Program-made: the position numbers and the translations under genes
Part shown: positions 18,539 through 26,216 of the stretch, in pieces
How positions within the stretch are numbered: position 1 is the first letter of the stretch
Layout of the letters: the number at the start of each line of letters is the position of its first letter
DNA from: Candidatus Kuenenia stuttgartensis
Lineage (GTDB): Bacteria; Gemmatimonadota; Gemmatimonadetes; Gemmatimonadales; Gemmatimonadaceae
DNA: 64,000 nt
Reading direction: 5' to 3'
Assembly: GCA_943330235.2 (NCBI GenBank)
Contig: CALQGY020000004.1
Coordinates: 1-64,000 of the forward strand
The notes under the pieces: generated by a model
The model's input: only the letters and a program-made list of their open reading frames with translations
Told to the model about the DNA's origin: nothing
Database searches by the model: none

Positions 18539-19129
18539 GTGTCCGTCATTGACGATCTGACCGGCGAATTCGCCCGACTGCCCGGCATCGGACGCAAGAC
18601 GGCGCAGCGTCTGGTGTTCCACCTGCTGCGCCAGCCGCATGAGCAGAGCCGACGGCTCGCCGATGCGCTGGTCCTGCTCGTCGAGCGCGTGCGTTCCTGC
18701 GATCGCTGCGGCAACCTCACCGAAATGCCACTCTGCGTCATTTGTGCGGACCCGCGACGCGATGGGCACCTCCTCTGCGTCATCGAGGAGGCGTCCGATA
18801 TCGCGTCCATCGAGCGATCGGGGGAGTTTCGTGGCCTCTATCACGTACTGGGCGGGCGGCTCTCACCCCTCGATGGCGTCGGGCCGGGCGACCTCGCCAT
18901 CCAGTCGCTCATGGCTCGTCTCGAGCCCGAGGGGGTAACCGAGGTGATTCTGGCCACCAATCCGTCGCTCGAAGGGGAGGCGACGGCGCTGTATCTGCAG
19001 CGGCAGCTCGTGTCTCGGCCCATCCGCGTCACGCGCATCGCGCGCGGGCTACCGGTGGGCGGCGACCTCGAATATGCCGATGGTGTGACGATCGCGCAGG
19101 CCCTGCAGGCGCGGCGGGAAATGCTGTGA
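18539..19129 (+). CDS. recR: Recombination mediator protein RecR
   Basis: 196 residues from GTG 18539. Order: helix-hairpin-helix (FARLPGIGRKTAQRLVFHLL), C4 zinc finger (CDRCGNLTEMPLCVIC), then Toprim domain (LLCVIEEASDIASIERSG, with EVILATNPSLEGEATALYL). RecR acts with RecO/RecF in loading RecA on gapped DNA. The GTG start gives the normal short N-terminus. Follows ybaB by 36 bases. Confidence 0.95.
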   Translation: MSVIDDLTGEFARLPGIGRKTAQRLVFHLLRQPHEQSRRLADALVLLVERVRSCDRCGNLTEMPLCVICADPRRDGHLLCVIEEASDIASIERSGEFRGLYHVLGGRLSPLDGVGPGDLAIQSLMARLEPEGVTEVILATNPSLEGEATALYLQRQLVSRPIRVTRIARGLPVGGDLEYADGVTIAQALQARREML

Positions 19130-19383
19130 GCGGGCGGTGTGCGGCGTGGTCGCACGCCGTGTTGGAGGCGCTTCGGTTACCTTCGAGTACCGCCGTGCGT
19201 TCATAGTGCACGAGTCAGCTGCGCAATCCCGTGGCTGGAACCGTTGACGGGGCTGTTTCGTGGAGCCTGTGGGGCTTCTGCGCCCGTCCCAACGGTCGTT
19301 ACGTTCGATCAGACCTCCCGTGTGCCAGCCGCGTGACACTGCGTGCTGGATCGCGGGTGCCTCAGCCCTTCGCCCCTACGTTC

Positions 19384-19872
19384 ATGCCTGTCGGCGCCGC
19401 CACCTGGTCGTTTACCGAGGACGATTTCGGGGCCATCACGATTACGCTGCAGCGCTTTCTCTACGACGCGAAAGCGCGCTGCGCCCTGCTGGTCGATCGC
19501 AGTGGTCAGCTCGTCGCCACGGTCGGGGAACCCCCCAACTTTGACGCGACCGCGTTCGCGACGCTCACGGCCGCAGACTTCAGCGCCAACGATCAATTGG
19601 CGCGACTCATCGGGGAGAGCGACTTCAACGTCCTCTTCCACCAAGGTGAGCGCGAGTCCATGTACCTCGCCGACATCGCCCGTCGCGTCATCCTGGTCGT
19701 GCTGTTCGACAACCGCACCACGCTGGGGCTCGTCCGCCTGCGCATGAAGGCGGCGGTCGACGAGTTGACGAAGACCTTCGAAGGCGTCTTCGCGCGCAGC
19801 AGCGCATCGCATGCGCCGCCGCCGGGATTCCTTGCCGGGGCCGAAGACGAGATCGACCGGCTGTTCCAGTAA
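19384..19872 (+). CDS. Roadblock/LC7 domain protein, MglB-like
   Basis: 162 residues from ATG 19384; the frame is open upstream to 19231, but that stretch is not like the family. The fold starts DFGAITITLQRFLYDAKARCALLVDRSGQLV, the roadblock pattern. The partner MglA-type GTPase follows 12 bases later, so it is most likely its GTPase-activating or localising partner, setting cell polarity or gliding/twitching direction. The C-terminal extension is Ala/Pro-rich and acidic. Preceded by a 254-base gap after recR in which I see no gene. Confidence 0.8.
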   Translation: MPVGAATWSFTEDDFGAITITLQRFLYDAKARCALLVDRSGQLVATVGEPPNFDATAFATLTAADFSANDQLARLIGESDFNVLFHQGERESMYLADIARRVILVVLFDNRTTLGLVRLRMKAAVDELTKTFEGVFARSSASHAPPPGFLAGAEDEIDRLFQ

Positions 19873-19884
19873 GAGGCGCATCCA

Positions 19885-20562
19885 ATGTCGATGATCAACT
19901 ATGCGTCCCGCGAGATCAACTGCAAGATCGTGTACTACGGTCCGGGACTCGGCGGCAAAACCACCAACCTCGAATACGTCTACGGCAAGGTCTCGCCGAA
20001 CACGCGCGGCAAGCTGATTTCCCTCGCCACGGAAACCGAGCGCACGCTGTTCTTCGATTTCCTCCCCGTGGACCTCGGCACCATTCGCGGATTCCGCACG
20101 CGATTCCATCTCTACACCGTGCCTGGGCAGGTGTACTACAACGCCAGCCGCAAGCTCATTCTCAAGGGCGTGGACGGGGTCGTGTTCGTGGCCGATTCGC
20201 AGGCCGATCGTGCCGAAGCGAACATCGAATCCATGCAGAATCTGTACGACAACATGGCCGCCTACGGCTATGATCTCACGCGGATGCCCTTCGTCGTGCA
20301 GTACAACAAGCGCGATCTCCCCAACGCCGCGCCGTTGGAGGAACTGCAGGCCATGCTCAATCCCGGGTGGGAAGTCACCGACCCCGCGCGCATGCGTCCA
20401 CTGGCGGATCCGTTTCGCCCCGGCGAGTTTTTGGTGTCGCAGTTGCCCACCGGCGAGTGGGTGGAGCGCTCCCCGTATTTTGAAGCGGTGGGTGTCACGG
20501 GAGACGGGGTCTTCGATACGTTGAAGGCAGTGTCGAAGCTGGTCCTGAAAACGCTCGCCTGA
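19885..20562 (+). CDS. mglA: MglA-like small GTPase
   Basis: 225 residues. The G1 loop is [39 protein letters not shown] is the G3 region with VPGQ in place of the usual DTPGQ, as in bacterial MglA; the G4 motif is QYNKRDLPN. It binds GTP and sets the leading cell pole in Myxococcus and Thermus. The C-terminal [17 protein letters not shown] corresponds to the last helix. Likely one transcript with the roadblock gene upstream. Confidence 0.9.
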   Translation: MSMINYASREINCKIVYYGPGLGGKTTNLEYVYGKVSPNTRGKLISLATETERTLFFDFLPVDLGTIRGFRTRFHLYTVPGQVYYNASRKLILKGVDGVVFVADSQADRAEANIESMQNLYDNMAAYGYDLTRMPFVVQYNKRDLPNAAPLEELQAMLNPGWEVTDPARMRPLADPFRPGEFLVSQLPTGEWVERSPYFEAVGVTGDGVFDTLKAVSKLVLKTLA

Positions 20563-20620
20563 AGCCTGCCCCATTCGCGCCGTACCCGAAGCTGGGACTC
20601 ACCGCCGGAGCCGTATCCCC

Positions 20621-21295
20621 GTGAACCTGCCCAACGCCATCACCGTCGGACGTATTGCCCTGACGCCGCTGATTGCCTGGCTGCCGTTCACCACGTCGTG
20701 GACCGCGCGCTTGATCGCGTTCGCGCTGTTTCTGATCGCGGCCATCACCGACTACTGGGACGGGCATCTCGCGCGCCAGCACAACCTGGTGACCGATCTG
20801 GGGCGGTTGCTCGATCCGCTGGCCGATAAGCTCCTGTTGCTGGCCACGCTTGTGCCCATGTACTGGCTGCAGCGGCACTACACCTTCATCGCGTCGGACA
20901 GCGGCGACGCCACCGCCTCGCCCTTCCTGTTCGTCACGCCGTTCGGCCGCATCGCTCTGCCGCTCTGGATCGTGCTCGTGGTGCTGGGGCGCGAAGCCTT
21001 CATGACGGTCTTCCGGCAGGTCGCCGCCCACCGCGGCCTCGTGATTGCCGCCATCGGACCCGCCAAGTGGAAGACCGCCTTCCAGAGTGTGTGGCTGGGC
21101 GCCGCCTACTTCTGGTTCTTCGCCGCCACCCTCGCCTCCCGCGAGGGGTGGCAGAATGACGCCACGTGGCGCGGCTTTGCGGTCTTCAACGGGCTGGTCG
21201 GCGTGATCAGCATGACCGGCGCGGTCGGTCTCACCGTCTGGAGCCTCTGGCTCTATCTGCGGCGCTACGGTCGGCAGGTCGTCGCGGCGGGGTAA
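20621..21295 (+). CDS. pgsA: CDP-diacylglycerol-glycerol-3-phosphate phosphatidyltransferase
   Basis: 224 residues from GTG 20621. The CDP-alcohol phosphotransferase signature D-X2-DG-X2-AR-X8-G-X3-D-X3-D is complete in DYWDGHLARQHNLVTDLGRL plus LDPLADK. Four to five membrane helices. It makes phosphatidylglycerol phosphate, the precursor of PG and cardiolipin. A longer loop (QRHYTFIASDSGDATASPFL) than in E. coli PgsA separates the two halves. The PgsA identity over other CDP-alcohol transferases is likely but not certain. Confidence 0.87.
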   Translation: MNLPNAITVGRIALTPLIAWLPFTTSWTARLIAFALFLIAAITDYWDGHLARQHNLVTDLGRLLDPLADKLLLLATLVPMYWLQRHYTFIASDSGDATASPFLFVTPFGRIALPLWIVLVVLGREAFMTVFRQVAAHRGLVIAAIGPAKWKTAFQSVWLGAAYFWFFAATLASREGWQNDATWRGFAVFNGLVGVISMTGAVGLTVWSLWLYLRRYGRQVVAAG

Positions 21296-21316
21296 GGCCG
21301 CCGAGCCGAGATCGAC

Positions 21317-21366
21317 TGTGGCAGAATGTCCCACAATGTGTGGCAATGTGTGGAGGTCATCCCACA
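21317..21366 (+). promoter_or_regulatory. Paired TGTGG/CCACA inverted repeats, candidate activator sites
   Basis: TGTGG-N9-CCACA at 21317-21335 and TGTGG-N8-CCACA at 21349-21366, with a further TGTGTGG between them. The pair lies about 75-120 bases upstream of the sigma-54 promoter, where enhancer-binding proteins normally bind. Position and symmetry are visible; the binding protein is not known (PrsR-type regulators control PEP-CTERM genes elsewhere). Confidence 0.5.
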
Positions 21367-21438
21367 GTTCGGCCCGTCGTGGCCTTCAATACACCGTCAA
21401 ACGGAGCGCTTTGACGGGCATCGACGCCGGAACTGGGG

Positions 21439-21454
21439 TGGCACGGTGGTTGCG
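21439..21454 (+). promoter_or_regulatory. Sigma-54 promoter (-24/-12)
   Basis: TGGCACGGTGGTTGCG fits the RpoN consensus TGGCACG-N4-TTGCW except for the last base; the -24 GG and -12 GC are ten bases apart, as required. The PEP-CTERM gene starts about 100 bases downstream (21553), with no other gene in between. Confidence 0.75.
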
Positions 21455-21552
21455 CTAGCGGTTGATGTCTGGAGCCGGGGAGATGCCGGCAGATGGACAC
21501 CGGCATCGAGATCCCTCGCCGCATCGCCACCAATCCCACGGAGTCGTACGAC

Positions 21553-22218
21553 ATGATGAAGAAGAGCCTGTTGATCGGAGCTATGCTCACGCTGGGCGCG
21601 ACGCAGTTGGAAGCGCAGTGCTTTGGGTTCGGGCTGGTTCCGAACATCCCCGCGAACTCGTGGGGCAACACCGTCCCTACCGATCGCGCCGTCTTTAACA
21701 ACTGCGTGGATGGGCTGGTGTTGGGTATGGCGGCGCGCCCGCGTGGCACCGGCAACCCGGCCATCACCGACAACGGGATCAGCACCTACTACGTGCAGGC
21801 GGGTCCGGACGTCTCGACCAACCCGCCGGCCGGTACCGGTTACGCGACGTGGAATTTCGCGTTCTATGTGGGCGGCGACAACAAGGCTCAGTACAGCTAC
21901 AAGCTGTTCGTCGACTTCGATCCGACGGCTGGCAGCCCGAGCCTCGGCTTTGGTCTGCCGCTGATCTACACCCCCAATTCGTGGAATCTGGGGATGCCGA
22001 TTTTCGGGCCGGTGACCTTCAATCCCAACGTCGAAGGCGATTACGCGTTCCGCCTTGCGGCCTACACCGACGACACGTACGCAACCGAAGTCGCCTCCAC
22101 CAGCATGAACGTCGTCTCCACCGTCCCCGAGCCCTCCACCTACGTCCTCATGGCCTCCGGCCTGCTCGGACTCGGTCTGGCGTCGCGTCGTCGTCGTGCG
22201 GCCCGCGCCATCGCGTAA
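21553..22218 (+). CDS. PEP-CTERM sorting-signal protein
   Basis: 221 residues from the first ATG of ATGATGAAGAAG at 21553; in-frame sequence upstream lies over the promoter. A signal peptide (MMKKSLLIGAMLTLGATQ, cleaved near LEAQC) precedes a beta-rich surface domain with several aromatic residues (NNCVDGLVLGMAARPRG... YATWNFAFYVGG). The C-terminus is a textbook PEP-CTERM tail: VPEPSTYVLMASGLLGLGL, then ASRRRRAARA. Exosortase should cut it and pass the protein to the surface or polysaccharide matrix. No exosortase gene lies in this window. Confidence 0.88.
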   Translation: MMKKSLLIGAMLTLGATQLEAQCFGFGLVPNIPANSWGNTVPTDRAVFNNCVDGLVLGMAARPRGTGNPAITDNGISTYYVQAGPDVSTNPPAGTGYATWNFAFYVGGDNKAQYSYKLFVDFDPTAGSPSLGFGLPLIYTPNSWNLGMPIFGPVTFNPNVEGDYAFRLAAYTDDTYATEVASTSMNVVSTVPEPSTYVLMASGLLGLGLASRRRRAARAIA

Positions 22219-22252
22219 TTGCGCGGCACGGTGTGACGCACACGTAGTCTCC

Positions 22253-22286
22253 AGCGCCCTCGGGTCCTCACGGATCCGGGGGCGCT
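22253..22286 (+). terminator. Hairpin after the PEP-CTERM gene
   Basis: AGCGCCC and GGGCGCT enclose TCGG...TCCGG, a GC-rich stem 35 bases behind the stop. A loose T-rich stretch (TTGTCGTTCC) follows. Probable intrinsic terminator separating the gene from cinA. Confidence 0.6.
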
Positions 22287-22356
22287 TGTCGTTCCACACG
22301 GTCTATCGCGGAATCCCCGACCTGCGCCCCAAAGCCAGTCGTTATCATTCCCCACC

Positions 22357-23637
22357 ATGAACATCGAAATCGTCACCATCGGCGACGAGCTGCTGCTCGG
22401 CTTTACCATCGACACCAACGCCGCCCACCTCGCCCGTGAGCTCGCGGCGCTCGGCATTCGCATTGTCCGGCGCGCCACGGTCGGCGACGAGCCGGACGGC
22501 ATCACGACGGCCATTCGCGAAGCCCTCGAACGCACCGGCGCCGTTATCACCACCGGCGGCCTCGGCCCCACGGCGGACGACCGCACCAAGCCCGCCATCG
22601 CGGAGATCTTCGGCAAGGCCATGGTGCTCGACCCCGACATTTTGGCCGCGCTGGAACAGCGCTGGCTCAAGCGCTTCGGCGTCAGCATGCCCGAGAGCAA
22701 CAAGCAGCAGGCCATGGTCCCCGAAGGGGCCACCATCCTCACCAATCGGCACGGCTCCGCGCCCGGGATCTGGCTGGAGGACGCGCAGCATCGGTGGGTG
22801 GCGATGCTCCCCGGCGTGCCCCGCGAAATGCGCGGCATGCTGGCCGATACGCTTATGCCGCGCATCCGCGACCGGGTCCCGGCCGGCGGCGTCGTGGTCC
22901 GCTCGCGCACACTGCGCACCTGCAGCATCTCCGAGTCGGCCATCGCGGATCGCCTCGGCGAGCTCGGACGCGGCGTGGATGGCCTCTCGCTCGCCTTTCT
23001 ACCCGGCGTCGATGGCGTTGATCTGCGACTGACCTCCAACGCGTATGCCGCCGCCGAGACCGAGCGACGCCTCAACGCGGCCGCCGAGCAGCTGACCGAG
23101 AAGATCGGACGCTATGTATACGGCGAGGGCCAGGATGATCTGGCCGAATTGGTGATGCTCGAGTGTGCCACACGCAGTGCCACGGTGTCCGTCGCGGAGA
23201 GCTGCACCGGCGGCATGCTCGGCGTGCGCCTTACGGCGATGCCGGGCGCCAGTCGCGTCTTTCAGGGCGGTGTGTTGGCCTATGCCAACGACGTCAAAAC
23301 CCGCGAGCTGGGCGTCGAGACGGCATCGCTGGTGGAGCACGGCGCCGTGTCGGAGACGGTCGCGCGCGCGATGGCCAGCGGTGTGCGCCGGAAGTTCGCG
23401 ACCACCATCGGTGTTGGCATTACGGGCATCGCCGGCCCGGATGGCGGCACACCCGAGAAGCCCGTGGGTACGGTGTGGATCGCGATCGATCTGGACGGCG
23501 CCGTGCATGCGGTGCGAGCCGTCATTCCGGGTGACCGCGCGGAGATTCGTCAGCGGGCGGCACAGCTCGCCCTCGATCGTGTGCGTCGGGCGTTCCAGGG
23601 CGACGCGGCATCCGAAGGGTGGACCGTGAAGGCCTGA
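22357..23637 (+). CDS. cinA: CinA-family nicotinamide-nucleotide amidase
   Basis: 426 residues. N-terminal MoaB-like domain (EIVTIGDELLLGFTIDTNAA; TTGGLGPTADDRTKPAIAE) followed by the C-terminal deamidase domain (SVAESCTGGMLGVRLT, GVGITGIAGPDGGTPEKP). Full-length CinA hydrolyses NMN to nicotinic acid mononucleotide, recycling NAD; in some bacteria it is linked to competence. Monocistronic in appearance, with its own promoter space after the preceding terminator. Confidence 0.93.
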   Translation: MNIEIVTIGDELLLGFTIDTNAAHLARELAALGIRIVRRATVGDEPDGITTAIREALERTGAVITTGGLGPTADDRTKPAIAEIFGKAMVLDPDILAALEQRWLKRFGVSMPESNKQQAMVPEGATILTNRHGSAPGIWLEDAQHRWVAMLPGVPREMRGMLADTLMPRIRDRVPAGGVVVRSRTLRTCSISESAIADRLGELGRGVDGLSLAFLPGVDGVDLRLTSNAYAAAETERRLNAAAEQLTEKIGRYVYGEGQDDLAELVMLECATRSATVSVAESCTGGMLGVRLTAMPGASRVFQGGVLAYANDVKTRELGVETASLVEHGAVSETVARAMASGVRRKFATTIGVGITGIAGPDGGTPEKPVGTVWIAIDLDGAVHAVRAVIPGDRAEIRQRAAQLALDRVRRAFQGDAASEGWTVKA

Positions 23638-23758
23638 CGATTGCACGCGCTGTTCAACTAGACTTCGTAAACTTTCTCATTCTCGACGCGTACGGTGCAC
23701 CATCGCCCATCCGGGCGGAGGCCGGGCCCGCACGCTGGCATTGCGACATCAAACGACC

Positions 23759-24325
23759 ATGACCGACTCTACGGATTCACTCTCGGGCGAGCCGCTCGAC
23801 GCGCGGAGCGACGCGCAGACCGACGACGCTACGGCCATCGACCACGGCGATCCAGTGGACGCCGCGCAGCGCGAGATTCAGGAACTCAAGGACCGTCACC
23901 TGCGTCTGGCCGCCGAGTACGACAATTTCCGCCGCCGCGCCGCGAAAGAGCGGCAGGAAGCGGGATGGCGCGCACAGGGGGAGCTCGTGCGCGGGACGCT
24001 CGACGCCATCGACGATATCACGCGCTTCGCGCATGTCGATCCGGCGACGGTCGACGCCAAGACCGTCGTGGAAGGCGTGCAGCTTGTCGAACGGAAGCTC
24101 TTCAAATCGCTGGCCGGTCATGGCTTCGAAACCATTGATCCGACGGGCAACGTCTTCGATCCGAACCAGCATGAAGCGGTCAGCACGATGCCGGCGCTGA
24201 CGGCCGAGGAAGATGGCCTCGTGGCGGTGACGTTTCAGGTGGGCTACATCATCAACGGCCACGTGCTGCGCCCTGCGCGCGTTGTGGTGAAGCAGTGGTC
24301 CGGCTCCGCGCCGCTCGTTTCCTGA
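23759..24325 (+). CDS. grpE: Nucleotide exchange factor GrpE
   Basis: 188 residues from ATG 23759. An acidic start is followed by the long dimer helix (IQELKDRHLRLAAEYDNFRR) and the beta-wing ending VGYIINGHVLRPARVVV, all GrpE hallmarks. GrpE exchanges ADP on DnaK. dnaJ follows 24 bases on; dnaK is not here. No CIRCE (TTAGCACTC-N9-GAGTGCTAA) precedes it, so HrcA control is not indicated. Confidence 0.95.
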   Translation: MTDSTDSLSGEPLDARSDAQTDDATAIDHGDPVDAAQREIQELKDRHLRLAAEYDNFRRRAAKERQEAGWRAQGELVRGTLDAIDDITRFAHVDPATVDAKTVVEGVQLVERKLFKSLAGHGFETIDPTGNVFDPNQHEAVSTMPALTAEEDGLVAVTFQVGYIINGHVLRPARVVVKQWSGSAPLVS

Positions 24326-24349
24326 CGCACACGGTATTCGCGAGCTCTC

Positions 24350-25480
24350 ATGGCCAATAGCAAAGACTTCTACACGGTCCTCGGTGTCGCATCCTCCGCA
24401 TCGGCGGACGACATCAAGAAGCAGTATCGCCGTATGGCCAAGCAGTACCATCCGGACGCCAATCAGAACGATCCCAAGGCGGCCGATCGCTTCAAAGAAA
24501 TCTCCGAGGCCTACAACGTCCTGGGCGATGTCGAGAAGCGAAAGCAGTATGACGAGATGCGCCGCCTCGGCGCGTTCGGCGGCATGGGCTCGCGCGCGTC
24601 GGCCTCGCGCCCCGGTGGGTTCGGTGGCCCGGGCCCCGGGCAGCCCGGTCCGGGGTCGTTTAACGAATTCGATGTCGGCGGCATTGGCGGTCTGGGTGAT
24701 CTGTTCTCGTCCATGTTCGGCGGCGGCGGTGGCGCGCGTGCGCGCGGCCGCGCGCCCGAGCGCGGCCAAACGGTCGAGAAGACGCTCGACGTGCCGTTCC
24801 GGACGGCGGCCACCGGCGGCAAGGTCCCGCTCGAGTTGGAAGTCACCGAGGAGTGCGCCACCTGTCGCGGCGGAGGCTCCGCGCCTGGCGCGCAGGTCAA
24901 GTCGTGCGCCGAGTGCAGTGGACGTGGTGTGATTTCGTTCGGGCAGGGCAGCTTCGCGGTCAATCGCCCGTGTCCTGTGTGCATGGGGCGCGGCCAGATC
25001 CCCAGTGAGCGGTGCCCCGTCTGCACGGGGACGGGCGAGCAGCGCGCGCGTCGCACCGTGTTAATCGCCGTGCCCGCTGGCGCGGAAAGCGGGTCCAAGG
25101 TGCGTCTGCGCGGGCAGGGTGGCAAAGGCGCGTCGGGCGGCCAGCCGGGCGACCTCGTAATTACGTTCGAAGTGAGCCCCGATCGGTTCTATCGTCGCGA
25201 TGGGCTCGATCTGATTGCCACGGTGCCCATCAACATTGCGCAGGCCACGCTTGGGTCGCGCGTCAGCGTGAAAACGCTCGACGGCAAAAAAGTCGCGCTG
25301 CGCATTCCTGCCGGCACCTCCGCGGGGAAGCGCTTTCGCGTGACGGGTCATGGCATCGACAAGGAGAATCGCAAAGGCGATCTGCTGGTCGAGATCACGA
25401 TCACCGTCCCTGAAACGCTGTCCGAGGCGCAGGAGAAAGCCATGCGGGAATTCGCCGAAGCCAGCGGCATGAAGTTCTGA
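24350..25480 (+). CDS. dnaJ: Chaperone DnaJ
   Basis: 376 residues. J domain with the catalytic HPD (KQYHPDANQNDP), Gly/Phe/Pro region (about residues 75-135), then four zinc-finger modules CATCRGGG, CAECSGRG, CPVCMGRG and CPVCTGTG, and the two peptide-binding beta domains. It delivers unfolded proteins to DnaK and stimulates its ATPase. The Gly/Phe linker also carries a Gly-rich SMFGGGGGARARGRAPERGQ stretch. The stop overlaps the next ORF (TGATG). Confidence 0.95.
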   Translation: MANSKDFYTVLGVASSASADDIKKQYRRMAKQYHPDANQNDPKAADRFKEISEAYNVLGDVEKRKQYDEMRRLGAFGGMGSRASASRPGGFGGPGPGQPGPGSFNEFDVGGIGGLGDLFSSMFGGGGGARARGRAPERGQTVEKTLDVPFRTAATGGKVPLELEVTEECATCRGGGSAPGAQVKSCAECSGRGVISFGQGSFAVNRPCPVCMGRGQIPSERCPVCTGTGEQRARRTVLIAVPAGAESGSKVRLRGQGGKGASGGQPGDLVITFEVSPDRFYRRDGLDLIATVPINIAQATLGSRVSVKTLDGKKVALRIPAGTSAGKRFRVTGHGIDKENRKGDLLVEITITVPETLSEAQEKAMREFAEASGMKF

Positions 25481-26109
25481 TGCCGACTCGCCGATGGACC
25501 TGCCTGACGCCAAAGCTGGTGCGTGCGCGTGCGCGTACGCGTGCGCGTACGCGTGCGCGTGTGTTTTCGCGCATGCTCGCCTGTGTGCTGGGGGGCGTGC
25601 TCATGGCGCCCACCGCGCAAGCACAGCGCGCCACACCCATGGCGTTGGTTCGCGGGCTCGGTGGTCGTGATGCAGCCGCCGGCGCCGACAGCACGGGTGC
25701 GGCCGGCTGGCATCTTGAGCAGTGTCTGGCCGGCATCACCTACGGTGCACCGCTCAAGTGGGCGGTGTCGTACGGCGGTGGTTATCTCCGCGAGTCCATT
25801 ACGGGCCCCGATCTCTGTGCGCTCGCCGTCGCGAAACTGGGCATCGGCGGTGCGCAGGGCAGTCTCGGGCTGGGCAGCAGCTTCTCCCCATGGGGCAGCG
25901 GTGTCATGGTCACGGCCAACGTCCTGCGCACCTTCGGCGCTCCGCTCAAAGCCACTCCGCGTCGCACGTATGTTGGCGCCTCCGTCCACCTGTGGCCCAT
26001 CCTCGCGCTCGGTGGGGAAGTGGGCTACTACACACGTCTCGGCGACGCCCCCGGCGCGTCGAGCTCAGCGAAACATCTGCTCACGTGGTCGGCGGGATTC
26101 GGGTTTTAG
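25480..26109 (+). CDS. Exported protein of unknown function
   Basis: Up to 209 residues if started at the ATG overlapping the dnaJ stop. That start gives an odd N-terminus, with the Arg-Ala/Arg-Thr run encoded by a tandem repeat. A start at ATG 25573 (MLACVLGGVLMAPTAQAQRA) yields a normal signal peptide with cleavage after AQA and a mature part of about 155 residues. The mature protein is Gly-rich with alternating hydrophobic strands (GSGVMVTANVLRTFG, YVGASVHLWPILALGGEVGY), suggesting a small beta-barrel or lipocalin-like outer-membrane protein. No family recognised. Confidence 0.6.
   Translation: MPTRRWTCLTPKLVRARARTRARTRARVFSRMLACVLGGVLMAPTAQAQRATPMALVRGLGGRDAAAGADSTGAAGWHLEQCLAGITYGAPLKWAVSYGGGYLRESITGPDLCALAVAKLGIGGAQGSLGLGSSFSPWGSGVMVTANVLRTFGAPLKATPRRTYVGASVHLWPILALGGEVGYYTRLGDAPGASSSAKHLLTWSAGFGF
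25519..25563 (+). repeat. Tandem repeat GTGCGCGTACGC in the N-terminus of the exported protein
   Basis: About four units of GTGCGCGTACGC (alternating purine-pyrimidine) encode ARTRARTRAR. Such Z-DNA-prone tracts slip easily. The repeat lies before the better signal-peptide start at 25573. Confidence 0.8.
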
Positions 26110-26151
26110 CCCGCAACAGCCAGTAAGGAGCCACGAAGTGAACACCGAAAC

Positions 26152-26192
26152 GTGAAACGTGATCGGTTAAACGTTCACCGATCACATTTCAC
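26152..26192. repeat. Inverted pair of the GTTTCACCGATCACG repeat
   Basis: GTGAAACGTGATCGGT at 26152-26167 pairs with ACCGATCACATTTCAC at 26177-26192 (one mismatch). It sits between the convergent exported-protein and mnmA genes and could fold as a 16-bp stem. Its right arm matches the copies at 13145 and 18152. Confidence 0.75.
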
Positions 26193-26216
26193 GTTTCACC
26201 GTTCACGCCGTGGCAG

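Noticed and set aside
23641-23758. CIRCE operator or heat-shock promoter before grpE
   Set aside because: No TTAGCACTC-N9-GAGTGCTAA; only a TAGACT hexamer with unsuitable spacing to TTGCAC.
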